A stretch of DNA of 64,000 nt from an uncultured Eubacterium sp. (GTDB lineage Bacteria; Bacillota; Clostridia; Lachnospirales; Lachnospiraceae): contig CAMEVC010000004.1 in assembly GCA_945939115.1 (NCBI GenBank), positions 1 to 64,000 on the forward strand. The letters are read 5' to 3'. Under the pieces are notes generated by a model. The model had not been told where the DNA came from, did not search any database, and saw only the letters and a list, made by a program, of their open reading frames with translations. Shown piece by piece: positions 1-8,544 of this stretch (position 1 is the stretch's first letter; every line of letters starts with the position of its first letter). The position numbers were made by a program, and so were the translations under genes.

Positions 1-10
1 TTCTTGCCAT
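1..10 (-). CDS. Start of an off-window gene (first codons only)
   Basis: On the minus strand a strong Shine-Dalgarno sequence (AGGAGG) lies nine bases before an ATG at 10..8, followed by codons for Ala-Arg before the window ends. The site looks like a real translation start, but only three codons are visible, so no product can be named. The ribosome site sits inside the 3' arm of the hairpin at 17-56. Confidence 0.5.
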
Positions 11-16
11 AATAAA

Positions 17-56
17 AGGCCTCCTATGATTTATTATTTTATCATAGAAGACCTTA
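17..56 (-). promoter_or_regulatory. Hairpin covering the ribosome site of the off-window gene
   Basis: An imperfect stem (AAGGTCTTCTATGAT against ATCATAGGAGGCCTT, read on the minus strand) closes an A/T loop and is followed by TTTTATTATG. The 3' arm contains the AGGAGG of the next gene. It could be the terminator of queT, an attenuator, or an element that hides the ribosome site; the sequence alone does not decide. Confidence 0.45.
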
Positions 57-139
57 AAGGTTTTATTTAATTTACAGAAAAAGTTTCATACACTCTTACT
101 ATGCCTGCCCCCCGCTATATGTACTGATATCATAACATT

Positions 140-637
140 TTATTTATTATCATCTCCAAAGATTACATGTCTTGCTGGCGTAAGGGCAAATAACAGAATC
201 ATACCGATAATTCCGCATACAATTATTTCCCCGGCTCCCACTGTCACGAAGAACATAGCAAACATCCCCTCTGAGCCATAGGCAAACTTCAGAACGAATG
301 GCACGATGATTGTGTTGGCAAGAATTGGAGGAAGTGGCGCAAGCCATTTATGCTTTCTCAACATATAAGTTCCAATTGCTCCAATAAGAGTTGCGATGCT
401 TCCGAAAACAACATCCCACAGGATTGCTCCACCGAGGATATTAGCTATGATACAGCCAATAAAAAGCCCCGGAATAGCTGCCGGTGTAAAGTAAGGCAGA
501 ATAGTAAGTGCCTCAGCAATTCGAAACTGAACCGGACCAAAACTGCAATAGTTAAAGATCATTACAAGTGCTACATAGATTGCTGCAATAACAGCGCCTT
601 GTGTGAGGAATCTCACACTCATTCCTTTTTTCTTCAT
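140..637 (-). CDS. queT: QueT-family queuosine-precursor transporter (ECF S component)
   Basis: A small very hydrophobic protein of about 165 residues with five to six membrane segments, matching the QueT family, the substrate-binding S component of energy-coupling-factor transporters that import queuosine precursors such as preQ1. The segment FGPVQFRIAEALTILPYFTP is typical of the family. The assignment is strongly supported by the preQ1-I-type riboswitch directly upstream. The ECF energising subunits are not in the window, as is usual for group II ECF systems. I prefer the ATG at 637 (GGAG ten bases upstream); a TTG at 643 is in frame but only four bases from the GGAG. Confidence 0.85.
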   Translation of the reverse strand: MKKKGMSVRFLTQGAVIAAIYVALVMIFNYCSFGPVQFRIAEALTILPYFTPAAIPGLFIGCIIANILGGAILWDVVFGSIATLIGAIGTYMLRKHKWLAPLPPILANTIIVPFVLKFAYGSEGMFAMFFVTVGAGEIIVCGIIGMILLFALTPARHVIFGDDNK

Positions 638-647
638 ATTCAATTAT

Positions 648-690
648 CTCCTTTAGTTTTGTTTTACGTGTGGAAGGTCTCGAACACACG
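648..690 (-). promoter_or_regulatory. PreQ1-I riboswitch in the queT leader
   Basis: On the minus strand a CGTGTG/CACACG stem (690..685 with 672..667) encloses the loop TTCGAGACCTTC and is followed by an A-rich tail TAAAACAAAACTAAAGGAG. Stem, C-containing loop and A-rich tail match the preQ1 class I pseudoknot. The tail runs into the GGAG of queT, so ligand binding would be expected to hide the ribosome site, giving translational repression when preQ1 is plentiful. Ligand and mechanism are inferred from the family and from the downstream gene. Confidence 0.8.
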
Positions 691-797
691 AATATGTTGT
701 TAATACACAAATACATTGTGCACACAACTTTGCATAGTTTAGCAGATAATTCGTTGGTTTGCAAGAGATGCTGATTATCGTGTTACCAACTAGTGTT

Positions 798-999
798 ACC
801 TACAAAAAGTAGCATTAAAGAGTTTTTAGTAGGTGTATTTTTAAAATGTCTATTATAATAGAGCCAAAATTTGAATGAAAAAGCCTACTAGAGAGAAGGC
901 GTCAGTGATTTTAGTAGGTTTTTTGCATATTTTTCTTGAATTATTTGGAGAAAAATACCTACTAAATTGAGCTGAAGATAATAACTTGTAGGTTTTCTC
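798..999. repeat. Cluster of three ACCTACTAAA-type hairpins
   Basis: Three inverted repeats lie in a row: 798-834 (ACCTAC with TAGTAGGT), 879-924 (AAAAAGCCTACTA with TAGTAGGTTTTTT) and 948-999 (GAGAAAA-ACCTACTAA with TTGTAGGTTTTCTC). All share the core CCTAC(TA) and have A/T flanks that pair. Two more members of the same family lie at 51161-51273. There is no gene in 691-1076 apart from these. They could be dispersed terminator-like repeats, miniature mobile elements or small-RNA genes. Confidence 0.6.
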
Positions 1000-1076
1000 G
1001 GAATATTGGATGTTTTTTGGTTGAATTATCGTGTTTGAAGCTTGCAGCCGGCAAGAAGCCAGCAGATGCCAGAGAC

Positions 1077-1904
1077 CTACAATCCAAGCAGTCTGGCGGC
1101 ATTGCCCCCAAGAATCGCATCTGTATCATTATCGGAGAAGTCACATTCCCGTATAAGTTTGACCGCATTTTTTTGGTCGTCCCATGGGCTGTCTGAGCCG
1201 AATAATATGTGGCTCGCACCATGAATAGTAACCATCTTCTTGAATTTGTTCATCGAAAGGTGAGGTTTGTCGCTCAATTTCTTAACGCATGAAGAGGTAT
1301 CGAGATATACATTTTTCATGTAATCTTCTTCTAATACATCGCTGATTTCGTCCCATTGTCCCCAGCCGCCCATGTGTGCCAGAACAAGCTTTTCAGGCTT
1401 AACTTCCTGAATCATTGAGATAAGACGTGATACGCCTGATTCGTCGCATCCTGGAAAACTAATATCGTATCCTGCATGAACAAGAATGATTAAGCCCAGT
1501 GAGGAAGCATATTCAATGAGTCTTAATGATTCCATGTCATCTATGTTAACGTTCTGAAAAACAGGGTGAAGTTTGATACCCTTAAATCCATTATTGGCAA
1601 GCCAGTTTAATATTTCCCTGAAATTCTCACAAGCCGGATGTATTGCGCCAAAGGAGATTAATCCTGTTGTATCAGTTGCTTCATTAATTCTAATTCCCAG
1701 CTCATTGATAGTGTCGCACTGTTTGGTCTTAGTGGCTACCGGCAATAACACAGAATAGTCAATTCCCGCCGCTTTCATAGAGTCAGAAAGAGACTGTACT
1801 CTGCCATCAAGATAATTGTGGATTCCGCCACTGAGGGCTAATGTACCAACTGCTCTGTCAGCAAGTTCATCTGGAAATGTATGTGTATGAAAATCAATAA
1901 TCAT
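1077..1904 (-). CDS. Amidohydrolase-family metal-dependent hydrolase
   Basis: A 275-residue TIM-barrel protein of the amidohydrolase 2 family (COG2159-like). The N-terminal DFHTHTF motif supplies two metal-binding histidines; later come GIKLHP, LVHAGYD and LAHMGGWG segments, and a C-terminal FGSDSPW with the conserved aspartate. The gene stands alone: start ATG at 1904 behind GGAGG (minus strand), with no partner within 300 bases on the same strand. There is no signal peptide, so it is cytoplasmic. Substrate cannot be deduced; relatives include decarboxylases and lactone or amide hydrolases. Confidence 0.8.
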   Translation of the reverse strand: MIIDFHTHTFPDELADRAVGTLALSGGIHNYLDGRVQSLSDSMKAAGIDYSVLLPVATKTKQCDTINELGIRINEATDTTGLISFGAIHPACENFREILNWLANNGFKGIKLHPVFQNVNIDDMESLRLIEYASSLGLIILVHAGYDISFPGCDESGVSRLISMIQEVKPEKLVLAHMGGWGQWDEISDVLEEDYMKNVYLDTSSCVKKLSDKPHLSMNKFKKMVTIHGASHILFGSDSPWDDQKNAVKLIRECDFSDNDTDAILGGNAARLLGL

Positions 1905-2106
1905 AAATCCTCCTTATTTTTACGAAGAAAATGAATCTAAAAGCCTCATTACAACAAAGCCCTAAACATCACCACTCATATAATAACCACAAAATGGGAA
2001 AGTTATTCGGGTTGTATATGCATGGCAAAGGTATAAGCAGCTATGTTGAGAGGATTATAAACACATTGTGGGGAATATTCAAGCTGGAAATAATTTTAAA
2101 ACCCTA

Positions 2107-2157
2107 TTGACAAATAGGTAATAGACTATATAATATATTACATACCAAATAGGTATG
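2107..2157 (+). promoter_or_regulatory. Consensus promoter with a 17-bp palindrome
   Basis: TTGACA (2107-2112) and TATAAT (2129-2134) are separated by 16 bases, an almost ideal housekeeping promoter. A palindrome CATACCAAATAGGTATG follows at 2141-2157, over the expected transcription start. A half-site AAATAGGTA also lies between the -35 and -10 boxes. A similar 17-bp palindrome sits in the sulfate transporter promoter at 9675-9691. The rest of 1905-2264 shows no gene. Confidence 0.65.
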
Positions 2158-2264
2158 TTTATATGAAATACCTGTATGGTGAGATGATTATTGATTATTT
2201 GCACTTTCCGGAATACTACAGTGCATATTACTAAGAAGAACTTGGGAGAGGGGGTACCCGGAAT

Positions 2265-2832
2265 TTGAAGAGCAGAAAGATAACAACGGATGTACTTATT
2301 ATCGGAGGCGGAACAGCGGGATGCTTTGCAGGTATTACGCTGGGCAGTAAGAAGGAAATTAATGTACTTATTGTAGAGAAAGCTAATATTAAGAGAAGCG
2401 GGTGCCTTGCTGCAGGAGTTAATGCAATTAATGCCTATATAACGAAGGGAAGAGTTCCACAGGATTATGTGGATTATTGTAAGAAAGATGCTGATGGAAT
2501 TGTGCGGGAGGATTTGCTTTTATCCATGTCGGAGAGGCTTAATCATGTTACTAAGGTTATGGAGGATTTAGGGCTTGTAATTCTAAAGGATGAGAATGGA
2601 GACTATGTAACCCGCGGCAACAGGAATATCAAGATTAATGGTGAGAACATCAAGCCGATTCTTGCAGATGGACCTTGTGGGTTACAGTGAGGAGCGTTTT
2701 AAGGTAATACTTGCACTAAGGCAGCCAGCCGGTGCAGGACAGTTCGATGGTATAACATATCTTGCGGGCTGGGAGTCAGAGGTAGATGCGACTACAGCGG
2801 ACGTCGCTGAATTTATTAAGAAAAATGCATAA
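2265..2832 (+). pseudogene. Broken AprA-like FAD-dependent oxidoreductase
   Basis: The first 141 codons (2265-2690, TTG start after GGGAGAGGGGG) encode the N-terminus of a flavoprotein of the adenylylsulfate reductase alpha / fumarate reductase type: DVLIIGGGTAGCFAGI is the FAD-binding Rossmann motif, with RSGCLAAGVNAINAY after it. A full-length relative has about 550 residues. Here the frame stops at 2690 and the sequence continues for about 55 codons in another frame (ending EVDATTADVAEFIKKNA at 2832) that I cannot identify. The gene is truncated by an internal deletion and probably non-functional, although its promoter is intact. Confidence 0.65.
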
Positions 2833-2838
2833 ATAGAA

Positions 2839-2866
2839 AGCTGCTCTATTTGCGGATAGAGCAGCT
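2839..2866. terminator. Hairpin terminator between convergent genes
   Basis: A perfect 11-bp stem AGCTGCTCTAT/ATAGAGCAGCT with a six-base loop, followed by ATTTCTTTCT on the plus strand. It overlaps the last codons of the minus-strand gene ending at 2846, so it may serve both directions. Confidence 0.7.
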
Positions 2867-4267
2867 ATTTCTTTCTAGTAATGTTTTATTTAACTTTTCT
2901 ATTTCGCCTTCATTTTCTGAATTCACGAAAATAGTTTTGTCTTCCGTACGAATCATAAGTATCGGTGAGTACCCTTTTAACAGATAAAGATTACATTTGC
3001 CGTAGGTGTTTCCTCTAAAGTGTCCAATAAGATACTCATTGGTGGCGCCGCCGTTAGTCTTGGTAAAACCGTCCTTTGGAAGCTCCTCCATAAGTTCAAT
3101 AGTCTGGATATCGTTAATATCAATCACGCTCTTGTATCCTGCTGACTCTATCTTAAGCGTGTCATCTGAAAGTGTGATATCGATATGGACATTGGCAAAA
3201 GGAATCAGCACAGCAACAGCAAATATAATACATGCGACAACAAATGCGGTGATACCTCCAACAAATACCTTGGCACCAGTTCTTGCATAATTGATGGCAT
3301 AATTGCCGCTCTGCAATCTGTTAGGAACGAAAAGGTGTCTGTCGTTGGGATTATAGTAAAATCCTGTTTTCCAGTATTCATCGTCATCAATATATATTGG
3401 TTCAGTGTTTGCGGTTAACAGCTCATTTTTCCTGCGCTGCGCCATAAGAAGCGGAATGAGTCCGGCTGCGCATATTAACTCAAGAAACATGTATATATAG
3501 AAAGCTGTGGCTGACAAAGTATCGGCTGCAAAAACCATAATGGCAGTAATTATCCAGGCAAATGCATTAATACTGCTCATAAGAAGCATAGAAGTACCTA
3601 TATATTTTTTCATAGTCACATTCACTATATGATTAAGTTTAGAATCCTGACTGTAGACAGTCCTCTCTTTTCTATTCATAAAAATGTGGAATATCAGTGA
3701 GAATACAGATACTAATAGTGAGCATATGAAAACAACAACAATAATTGAAAAATAGGCCCTGGACATTCTTGTCAGAAAAGGAATAAAGCATACTGCCTGA
3801 GCTGCAATTATGAAAAAGTGCCATTTATAACTGATTGGCGTGAAATCTGCGTCAGCCGAAACACGGGTGTCAATATAAACCTTTCGTTTCTGTGATTCGA
3901 TAATCCAGCCATTCTGCATCTTAATAGAGTACATTTTCTTGTGGGAAGATAAACTGATAACCGAGATACCCACAAAATATTCGATCATCCATACAAAAAA
4001 GGCTAAAAAAAATATAATAATATTCCAGAAAATAATAAAGCATATTGCGATTGAAAGAAGTGTATTGATATTCTGGAAAATTCTCATCTGTTTCTTCGAA
4101 GAATTCAGCAAATCCTCAACATCAGCATCCTTAACATGCTCACTCGGAATGTGGACTCCCATCATCATCCCGTTACTATAGCTATAGACAGAACCAAATG
4201 TGAATTTAACAATAAGTACAACAAACAGGTTGCACACTAAAAACATAATAAACATAAATATTTCCAT
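2846..4267 (-). CDS. Multi-pass membrane protein of the DUF5808/DUF1648 type
   Basis: About 473 residues with roughly eight to ten hydrophobic segments in three blocks and a soluble C-terminal part of about 110 residues (from FANVHIDITLSDDTLKIES on) resembling a bacterial PH-like fold. The stretch DDEYWKTGFYYNPNDRHLFV is typical of DUF5808 proteins, which usually sit beside a short GntR regulator, as here. The start is placed at 4267 because AGGGAG lies six bases before that ATG; an ATG at 4282 would contain the ribosome site within the coding region. Likely co-transcribed with the regulator upstream; function unknown, possibly membrane-stress related. Confidence 0.7.
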   Translation of the reverse strand: MEIFMFIMFLVCNLFVVLIVKFTFGSVYSYSNGMMMGVHIPSEHVKDADVEDLLNSSKKQMRIFQNINTLLSIAICFIIFWNIIIFFLAFFVWMIEYFVGISVISLSSHKKMYSIKMQNGWIIESQKRKVYIDTRVSADADFTPISYKWHFFIIAAQAVCFIPFLTRMSRAYFSIIVVVFICSLLVSVFSLIFHIFMNRKERTVYSQDSKLNHIVNVTMKKYIGTSMLLMSSINAFAWIITAIMVFAADTLSATAFYIYMFLELICAAGLIPLLMAQRRKNELLTANTEPIYIDDDEYWKTGFYYNPNDRHLFVPNRLQSGNYAINYARTGAKVFVGGITAFVVACIIFAVAVLIPFANVHIDITLSDDTLKIESAGYKSVIDINDIQTIELMEELPKDGFTKTNGGATNEYLIGHFRGNTYGKCNLYLLKGYSPILMIRTEDKTIFVNSENEGEIEKLNKTLLERNSCSIRK

Positions 4268-4321
4268 ATTATTCTCCCTCATAATAAAGTTTTATCCTGT
4301 GAAAAATATCAGCCGGCAAAA

Positions 4322-4705
4322 TCATGTTGTACATAGATTCATTCGTGAATACACAGCTTCACACATTTTTAAAAAGTCATCCTTTTTCATGCCGGTAATG
4401 CAGGCTTCTGCTGATAACAGTTCTAACTCAGATTCCAGCTTTTCCCTGAATTCGTCATTCATATCAATATTCTCGGCAACAAATGCCCCCATTCTCCTGT
4501 CAGTCCTGACATATCCTTCGGATTTAAGAATCTGGTATGTTTTATTAACTGTCATAGTATTAACTCCGGCGTCGTTAGCAAGCTGGCGCACAGTAGGAAG
4601 CTTTTCTCCTGCTTTAAGCTCACCCTTGCCAATGCCTTTAACAATCTGGTTTCGCAGTTGTACATAAATAGGTGTATCGCTGCTGAAATCTAATTCAATA
4701 ATCAT
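4322..4705 (-). CDS. GntR-family regulator, YtrA type
   Basis: A 127-residue protein with an N-terminal winged helix (DTPIYVQLRNQIVKGIGKGE, then LPTVRQLANDAGVNTMTVNK) and only a short C-terminal helical tail, which is the YtrA subfamily pattern. Such regulators normally repress their own operon and an adjacent membrane system. It is the first gene of a two-gene operon with the membrane protein that follows about 54 bases downstream. A perfect 18-bp inverted repeat covering its promoter (4782-4824) is the probable operator. Confidence 0.85.
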   Translation of the reverse strand: MIIELDFSSDTPIYVQLRNQIVKGIGKGELKAGEKLPTVRQLANDAGVNTMTVNKTYQILKSEGYVRTDRRMGAFVAENIDMNDEFREKLESELELLSAEACITGMKKDDFLKMCEAVYSRMNLCTT

Positions 4706-4781
4706 GCAAGTCTCCTTTCCGGATTAATTAAAAATATCCTGATTAATTATGATATGTAGCATATAAAATATAATATGTAAT

Positions 4782-4831
4782 ATTGTTCTATTTGTATTAT
4801 ATATTGTAATACAAATAGAACAATGCGTCAA
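4782..4831 (-). promoter_or_regulatory. Promoter of the GntR operon within a perfect long palindrome
   Basis: Reading the minus strand, TTGACG (4831..4826), 17 bases and TACAAT (4808..4803) form a good promoter. The arms ATTGTTCTATTTGTATTA (4782-4799) and their exact complement (4807-4824) with a seven-base centre lie over the spacer and -10 region, ideal for repression by a dimeric GntR protein. A separate weak promoter for the plus-strand operon is visible at TACAAT 4903-4908. Confidence 0.7.
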
Positions 4832-4943
4832 TTGAAAATATGAAGAAAAGGGAAGCCTGTAAGCTTACATAAAATTTTCTTCTAATTTGATTAGTACTCT
4901 GATACAATATATTTGTTAACATTTATTATGAGGGGAGACATAT

Positions 4944-6440
4944 ATGGGAGGCAATGATTTTCTTGGATTGGGAGCGGCACTGGGAATGGAGGCATTTGTG
5001 ACAATACATATGTGTGTATTCGTCCTTTTACCGCTATCTACTATTATTTCTAAAGACAACAGCAAGAAGGTGTTCTGGATATTGTTTGGTATCAGGGCAG
5101 CAATACTGTTGTTCTTCAATTTCTTCATCACCACAGGAATAGCGATTATTGATTTTATGGCTGTGTTTGTCGGAGCATTTATTGTGCTGCCATTATCTAC
5201 GAAGATAGGAGCTGGTGACAATAAAAAGGCGAGAGCGCAGTTTAAGGCACTGAACATACCAACTGCTAACCTGCAGAATAATGCATTCGGAGTTAACCCG
5301 CAGGATAAGGCATTTGGCGTTAACGCACAGGATGTAAAGAAAGCTGTTAAACCGACAGATTTTGATCCAATATTCTCTCTGACAGAAGATGCCTGTGTTG
5401 AGAGTTTTATTAACAGAGAAATGCAAAAGGCTGGAATTACTGATGTTAAGGGGCTTATTCCTAATGAGGTGCTTCGCAGGAAGAATATACTTAATATCAT
5501 ATTTGCCGGGTTGATATATATTTACATATCCCTTATATTTTTCCATTTTCCTGTGGCTACGTATGTAGCTGGTTTGATTATACTGGTTGTATACGCAATA
5601 TTGACCAGTCGTTATAAACTGGTGAAATATATCAAGAAAGAGATCAAGTCAAGACCGCAGGAAAAGATATCCAATATTGTAATGAATGTTAAGACTACGC
5701 TTGTGTCAGATTACAGCGGAAAGCTTAAGATAGCGTTGATACTGGTGGCAGTTGCGGGGGCTTTAATTACATTTGCAAAGCCAAGAATAATGTATGAAAA
5801 GGCTGACGGTGGATACAATGTAAGATTTTATACTTTCGGACTCACCATTATGACAAAGGCTGAGATTCCGGAAACTTACAAAGGAGAAAAGGTTGTCGGC
5901 TTGAGAGGCAATACATTTTCCAATATGCCACTGCTTAGTGAGGTTACACTGCCGGACACTATTACACAGATACGCGGACAGGCATTTAAGAACTGTGTGA
6001 GCTTAAGATATGTGGAAATGCCTGAGAAGCTTGAATATCTTGGTGGCGGTGCTTTCTACAATTGCGTGTCACTTGAGGGAATTGACCTTCCTGATACACT
6101 CACATATCTTGGTGGAGAAACGTTTTATGGCTGTTCATCTCTCACATATGCCAGATTGTCTGTCGGACTTACAGAAATACGTGGAAATACATTCGAAGAG
6201 TGCAGCCGGCTTGTGAGAATTGAGATACCGGATGGGGTTACAAGAATAGGCGGGCATGCGTTCTATGGAAACAGTAGTCTTATGGAGGTTGTGATTTCGT
6301 CAGACAGCTCCCTTAGAGAGATAGGCTCATCAGCATTCCGGTGCTGTGATTCATTAAGAGAGATTACATTACCACGGGGCGTTTATATCAATGAAAGAGC
6401 TTTTAAGGAAACCAATGCAAGAATCAGTTATTATGAGTAA
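4944..6440 (+). CDS. Membrane protein with BspA-type leucine-rich repeats
   Basis: 498 residues. The N-terminal third has several membrane segments, a linker with a short repeat (FGVNPQDKAFGVNAQD, about residues 114-129), two further membrane segments around residues 180-220 and one near 263-280. The last 210 residues are LRR_5 repeats (for example LPDTITQIRGQAFKNCVSL), each about 23 residues. Such repeats bind proteins or surfaces and are usually secreted, so here they are probably displayed at the membrane. It is the first gene of a tightly packed four-gene operon with a radical SAM enzyme; its stop overlaps the next start. Start ATG follows GAGGGGAG. Confidence 0.8.
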   Translation: MGGNDFLGLGAALGMEAFVTIHMCVFVLLPLSTIISKDNSKKVFWILFGIRAAILLFFNFFITTGIAIIDFMAVFVGAFIVLPLSTKIGAGDNKKARAQFKALNIPTANLQNNAFGVNPQDKAFGVNAQDVKKAVKPTDFDPIFSLTEDACVESFINREMQKAGITDVKGLIPNEVLRRKNILNIIFAGLIYIYISLIFFHFPVATYVAGLIILVVYAILTSRYKLVKYIKKEIKSRPQEKISNIVMNVKTTLVSDYSGKLKIALILVAVAGALITFAKPRIMYEKADGGYNVRFYTFGLTIMTKAEIPETYKGEKVVGLRGNTFSNMPLLSEVTLPDTITQIRGQAFKNCVSLRYVEMPEKLEYLGGGAFYNCVSLEGIDLPDTLTYLGGETFYGCSSLTYARLSVGLTEIRGNTFEECSRLVRIEIPDGVTRIGGHAFYGNSSLMEVVISSDSSLREIGSSAFRCCDSLREITLPRGVYINERAFKETNARISYYE

Positions 6441-8169
6441 TAAGTTTATACATTTGTTATATGTGCCTACAATGGCGTGTAATATGAAGTGCAGGTACTG
6501 CTATCTTGACGACCAGACGGTAGATGATATGAAAGGGAAGGACTGCCTCGAAACACTTAAGTATGCGGTGACAAAGTTTAGAAAATCCGGTGTAGTTCCT
6601 TTTAATATATCATTACATGGAGGCGAGGTTACAACTTTGCCTAAGAATGAATTCCACAGTCTGATTGAATATATAAGTGATTATTATCAGGAGAACCGGG
6701 AACTGATAACAGAAGCCGGGTTCAAGGTTGGAAGACCACATATTAAGACTAATATGTATGGCCTGGACAGGCATATTGATACAATAAAGGAGTTCAATGT
6801 ATCGGTGTCCGGAAGTCTGGATTTGCCGTTGTCACTGCACGATGAATACAGGGTCACTAAGTCAGGGGAGAAGACCCTTAACAGGATTCTGGATAATATC
6901 AGCCTTCTTTCTGATATTCCTAATAAGAAAAAGGTGTCGGCAACGATTTTCAAAGAACATTTTGAGTATTTGGAGGATATTATTGAAGATATTAAATTTC
7001 TGGACAAAAATACATGTCTGGATATGAATGATTTCAACTTCATGATTGGATTTGACTACAATTCCAGTGGACTTCTGCATCATATGAGTGAGAAGGAGCA
7101 GTTGGAGTTCTACAACAGAATGCATGAAGAATTCGATGGCACAAACCTTGATGACGGTGTTAATGGGGCGTGGTTTGATGAATTCGGGCCGGGATACTGT
7201 ACTAATTGTGATAACTGCGGAGAGAAGTTTTTTCTGCTGGAGCGCAATGGGGACATATATTCATGTGTCAGAGGCCAGAAGAATAGGGATTATTATTATG
7301 GTAATATCTACAGGGATGAGGTTTCAGACATATTAAAATGTGCCAATCAGAAGATATTCCGGAATCACAATAGACAGCCATTTAATGAGGAATGTACCAA
7401 GTGCGGGTATCTGTATCTGTGTAAGACGGGATGTCCCTTTGTGAAAAATGTATATTCATCTGATAAGAGCTATACATGCCTGCTGCAGCAACAGATGTAT
7501 AAGGACAGGAATTATCAGCAAGATGAGTTTAATGATGAAACGGTATATGAGTATGTGACAAAGATGCGTCTTGAGGATCCAAGAGATTATGTCCCAAGGC
7601 AGCAGGAGCCGGAATATCCGTCTTTGGAGCAGATAATATCAGATGATGCAAAGCTTCAGTATATATATGATGGCAATGTGTTTGAACTTGATGTGGACTC
7701 TGTCAGATATAAGCTTGAGTCGCAGATTCTCAGGCGCTCCCGCGATATTATATATATTACGCCGAATAGTACAGTCAGGATATATATGAAGAAATGCATG
7801 ATACAGCAGGAGTGCGATTATCCTGAGAATAATTCTCTGTATATAATGCTTCTTAGTGGCAGTCTTGTGACATATGGAGATGAAGGGAGAACCAAGCAGC
7901 GGCATATAGCTACACATCAGGTGTATAAGGGTGTTCTGGATAATTCATCATATAATGATGATGAGTATTATGTATATGATATTACGAATCTTTTGAAGGA
8001 GTATAAGAGGGAATATTCAACGGACAATCCGAATAACATTTTCTTTACGACATCTGCGCTGAGGGACTATCACTATGTGAAGCAGAAGAATAATGCATAT
8101 TATCATATTCAGGCAATTAATCTGCCATTTCAGAACATAGAATTTTATTATATAGATAAGGAGTTTTAA
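6433..8169 (+). CDS. Radical SAM/SPASM peptide- or protein-modifying enzyme
   Basis: About 578 residues from the ATG at 6433, which overlaps the previous stop. C16, C20 and C23 form the radical SAM CxxxCxxC motif (ACNMKCRYC). Around residues 245-355 is a SPASM region with clustered cysteines (CTNCDNCGEKF, YSCVRG, CTKCGYLYLCKTGCPF, then YTC) that would bind auxiliary iron-sulfur clusters, as in sulfatase- and RiPP-maturing enzymes. The last 200 residues are an extra domain not recognised. Directly after it, one base away, lies a small protein with a low-complexity tail, a typical maturase/substrate arrangement. The substrate is inferred only. Confidence 0.85.
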   Translation: MSNKFIHLLYVPTMACNMKCRYCYLDDQTVDDMKGKDCLETLKYAVTKFRKSGVVPFNISLHGGEVTTLPKNEFHSLIEYISDYYQENRELITEAGFKVGRPHIKTNMYGLDRHIDTIKEFNVSVSGSLDLPLSLHDEYRVTKSGEKTLNRILDNISLLSDIPNKKKVSATIFKEHFEYLEDIIEDIKFLDKNTCLDMNDFNFMIGFDYNSSGLLHHMSEKEQLEFYNRMHEEFDGTNLDDGVNGAWFDEFGPGYCTNCDNCGEKFFLLERNGDIYSCVRGQKNRDYYYGNIYRDEVSDILKCANQKIFRNHNRQPFNEECTKCGYLYLCKTGCPFVKNVYSSDKSYTCLLQQQMYKDRNYQQDEFNDETVYEYVTKMRLEDPRDYVPRQQEPEYPSLEQIISDDAKLQYIYDGNVFELDVDSVRYKLESQILRRSRDIIYITPNSTVRIYMKKCMIQQECDYPENNSLYIMLLSGSLVTYGDEGRTKQRHIATHQVYKGVLDNSSYNDDEYYVYDITNLLKEYKREYSTDNPNNIFFTTSALRDYHYVKQKNNAYYHIQAINLPFQNIEFYYIDKEF

Positions 8170-8170
8170 T

Positions 8171-8533
8171 ATGAGATTTGAACCGGAAACATATGAAGAA
8201 CTGGTGAGGATGAAGCGTTGTGTAGAATTAACTAAGTATTACGAATTATCGGAAGAGGAGCTGGATAGGATATATCTTTTCCTTGAGCAGAATAAAGATG
8301 CTTATGTTAAGTGCGGAAAGCAGAATATTGCACTTATAAGGGGTGCTGATACATATAATTCTGAGGTAATAATGACAAGATGCTTAAGCAGCGGAATTGA
8401 CGGAATACTTATTACACAGTCAGAGTTTAGTGTTATTCCACATTATACACCATCATCAGGCTCAGGCCATAGTGGCGGTTCTTCATCTAATAACAACAAC
8501 AATAATAACAACAATAACAATAACAACAGATAG
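8171..8533 (+). CDS. Small protein with Ser/Gly/His/Asn tail, candidate radical SAM substrate
   Basis: 120 residues: an acidic helical leader-like part of about 90 residues (FEPETYEELVRMKRCVELTK, then YYELSEEELDRIYLFLEQNK), followed by a tail HYTPSSGSGHSGGSSS and 13 consecutive asparagines ending in Arg. The Asn codons mix AAT and AAC, so the run is not a pure trinucleotide repeat and may be selected. It starts one base after the radical SAM gene and contains only three cysteines in the folded part. A leader plus simple-residue tail resembles RiPP precursors such as the His-Xaa-Ser type, but no repeat unit of a known class is present. It could instead be a partner subunit. Confidence 0.75.
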   Translation: MRFEPETYEELVRMKRCVELTKYYELSEEELDRIYLFLEQNKDAYVKCGKQNIALIRGADTYNSEVIMTRCLSSGIDGILITQSEFSVIPHYTPSSGSGHSGGSSSNNNNNNNNNNNNNR

Positions 8534-8544
8534 GATGTGAGAAT

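Noticed and set aside
798-999. CRISPR array
   Set aside because: The repeats are hairpins of unequal sequence and spacing, without uniform direct repeats or cas genes.
8171-8533. Calling the small protein a His-Xaa-Ser (HxsA) precursor
   Set aside because: Only two His in the tail and no His-Xaa-Ser repeat; hxsB/C/D-type partners are not recognisable.
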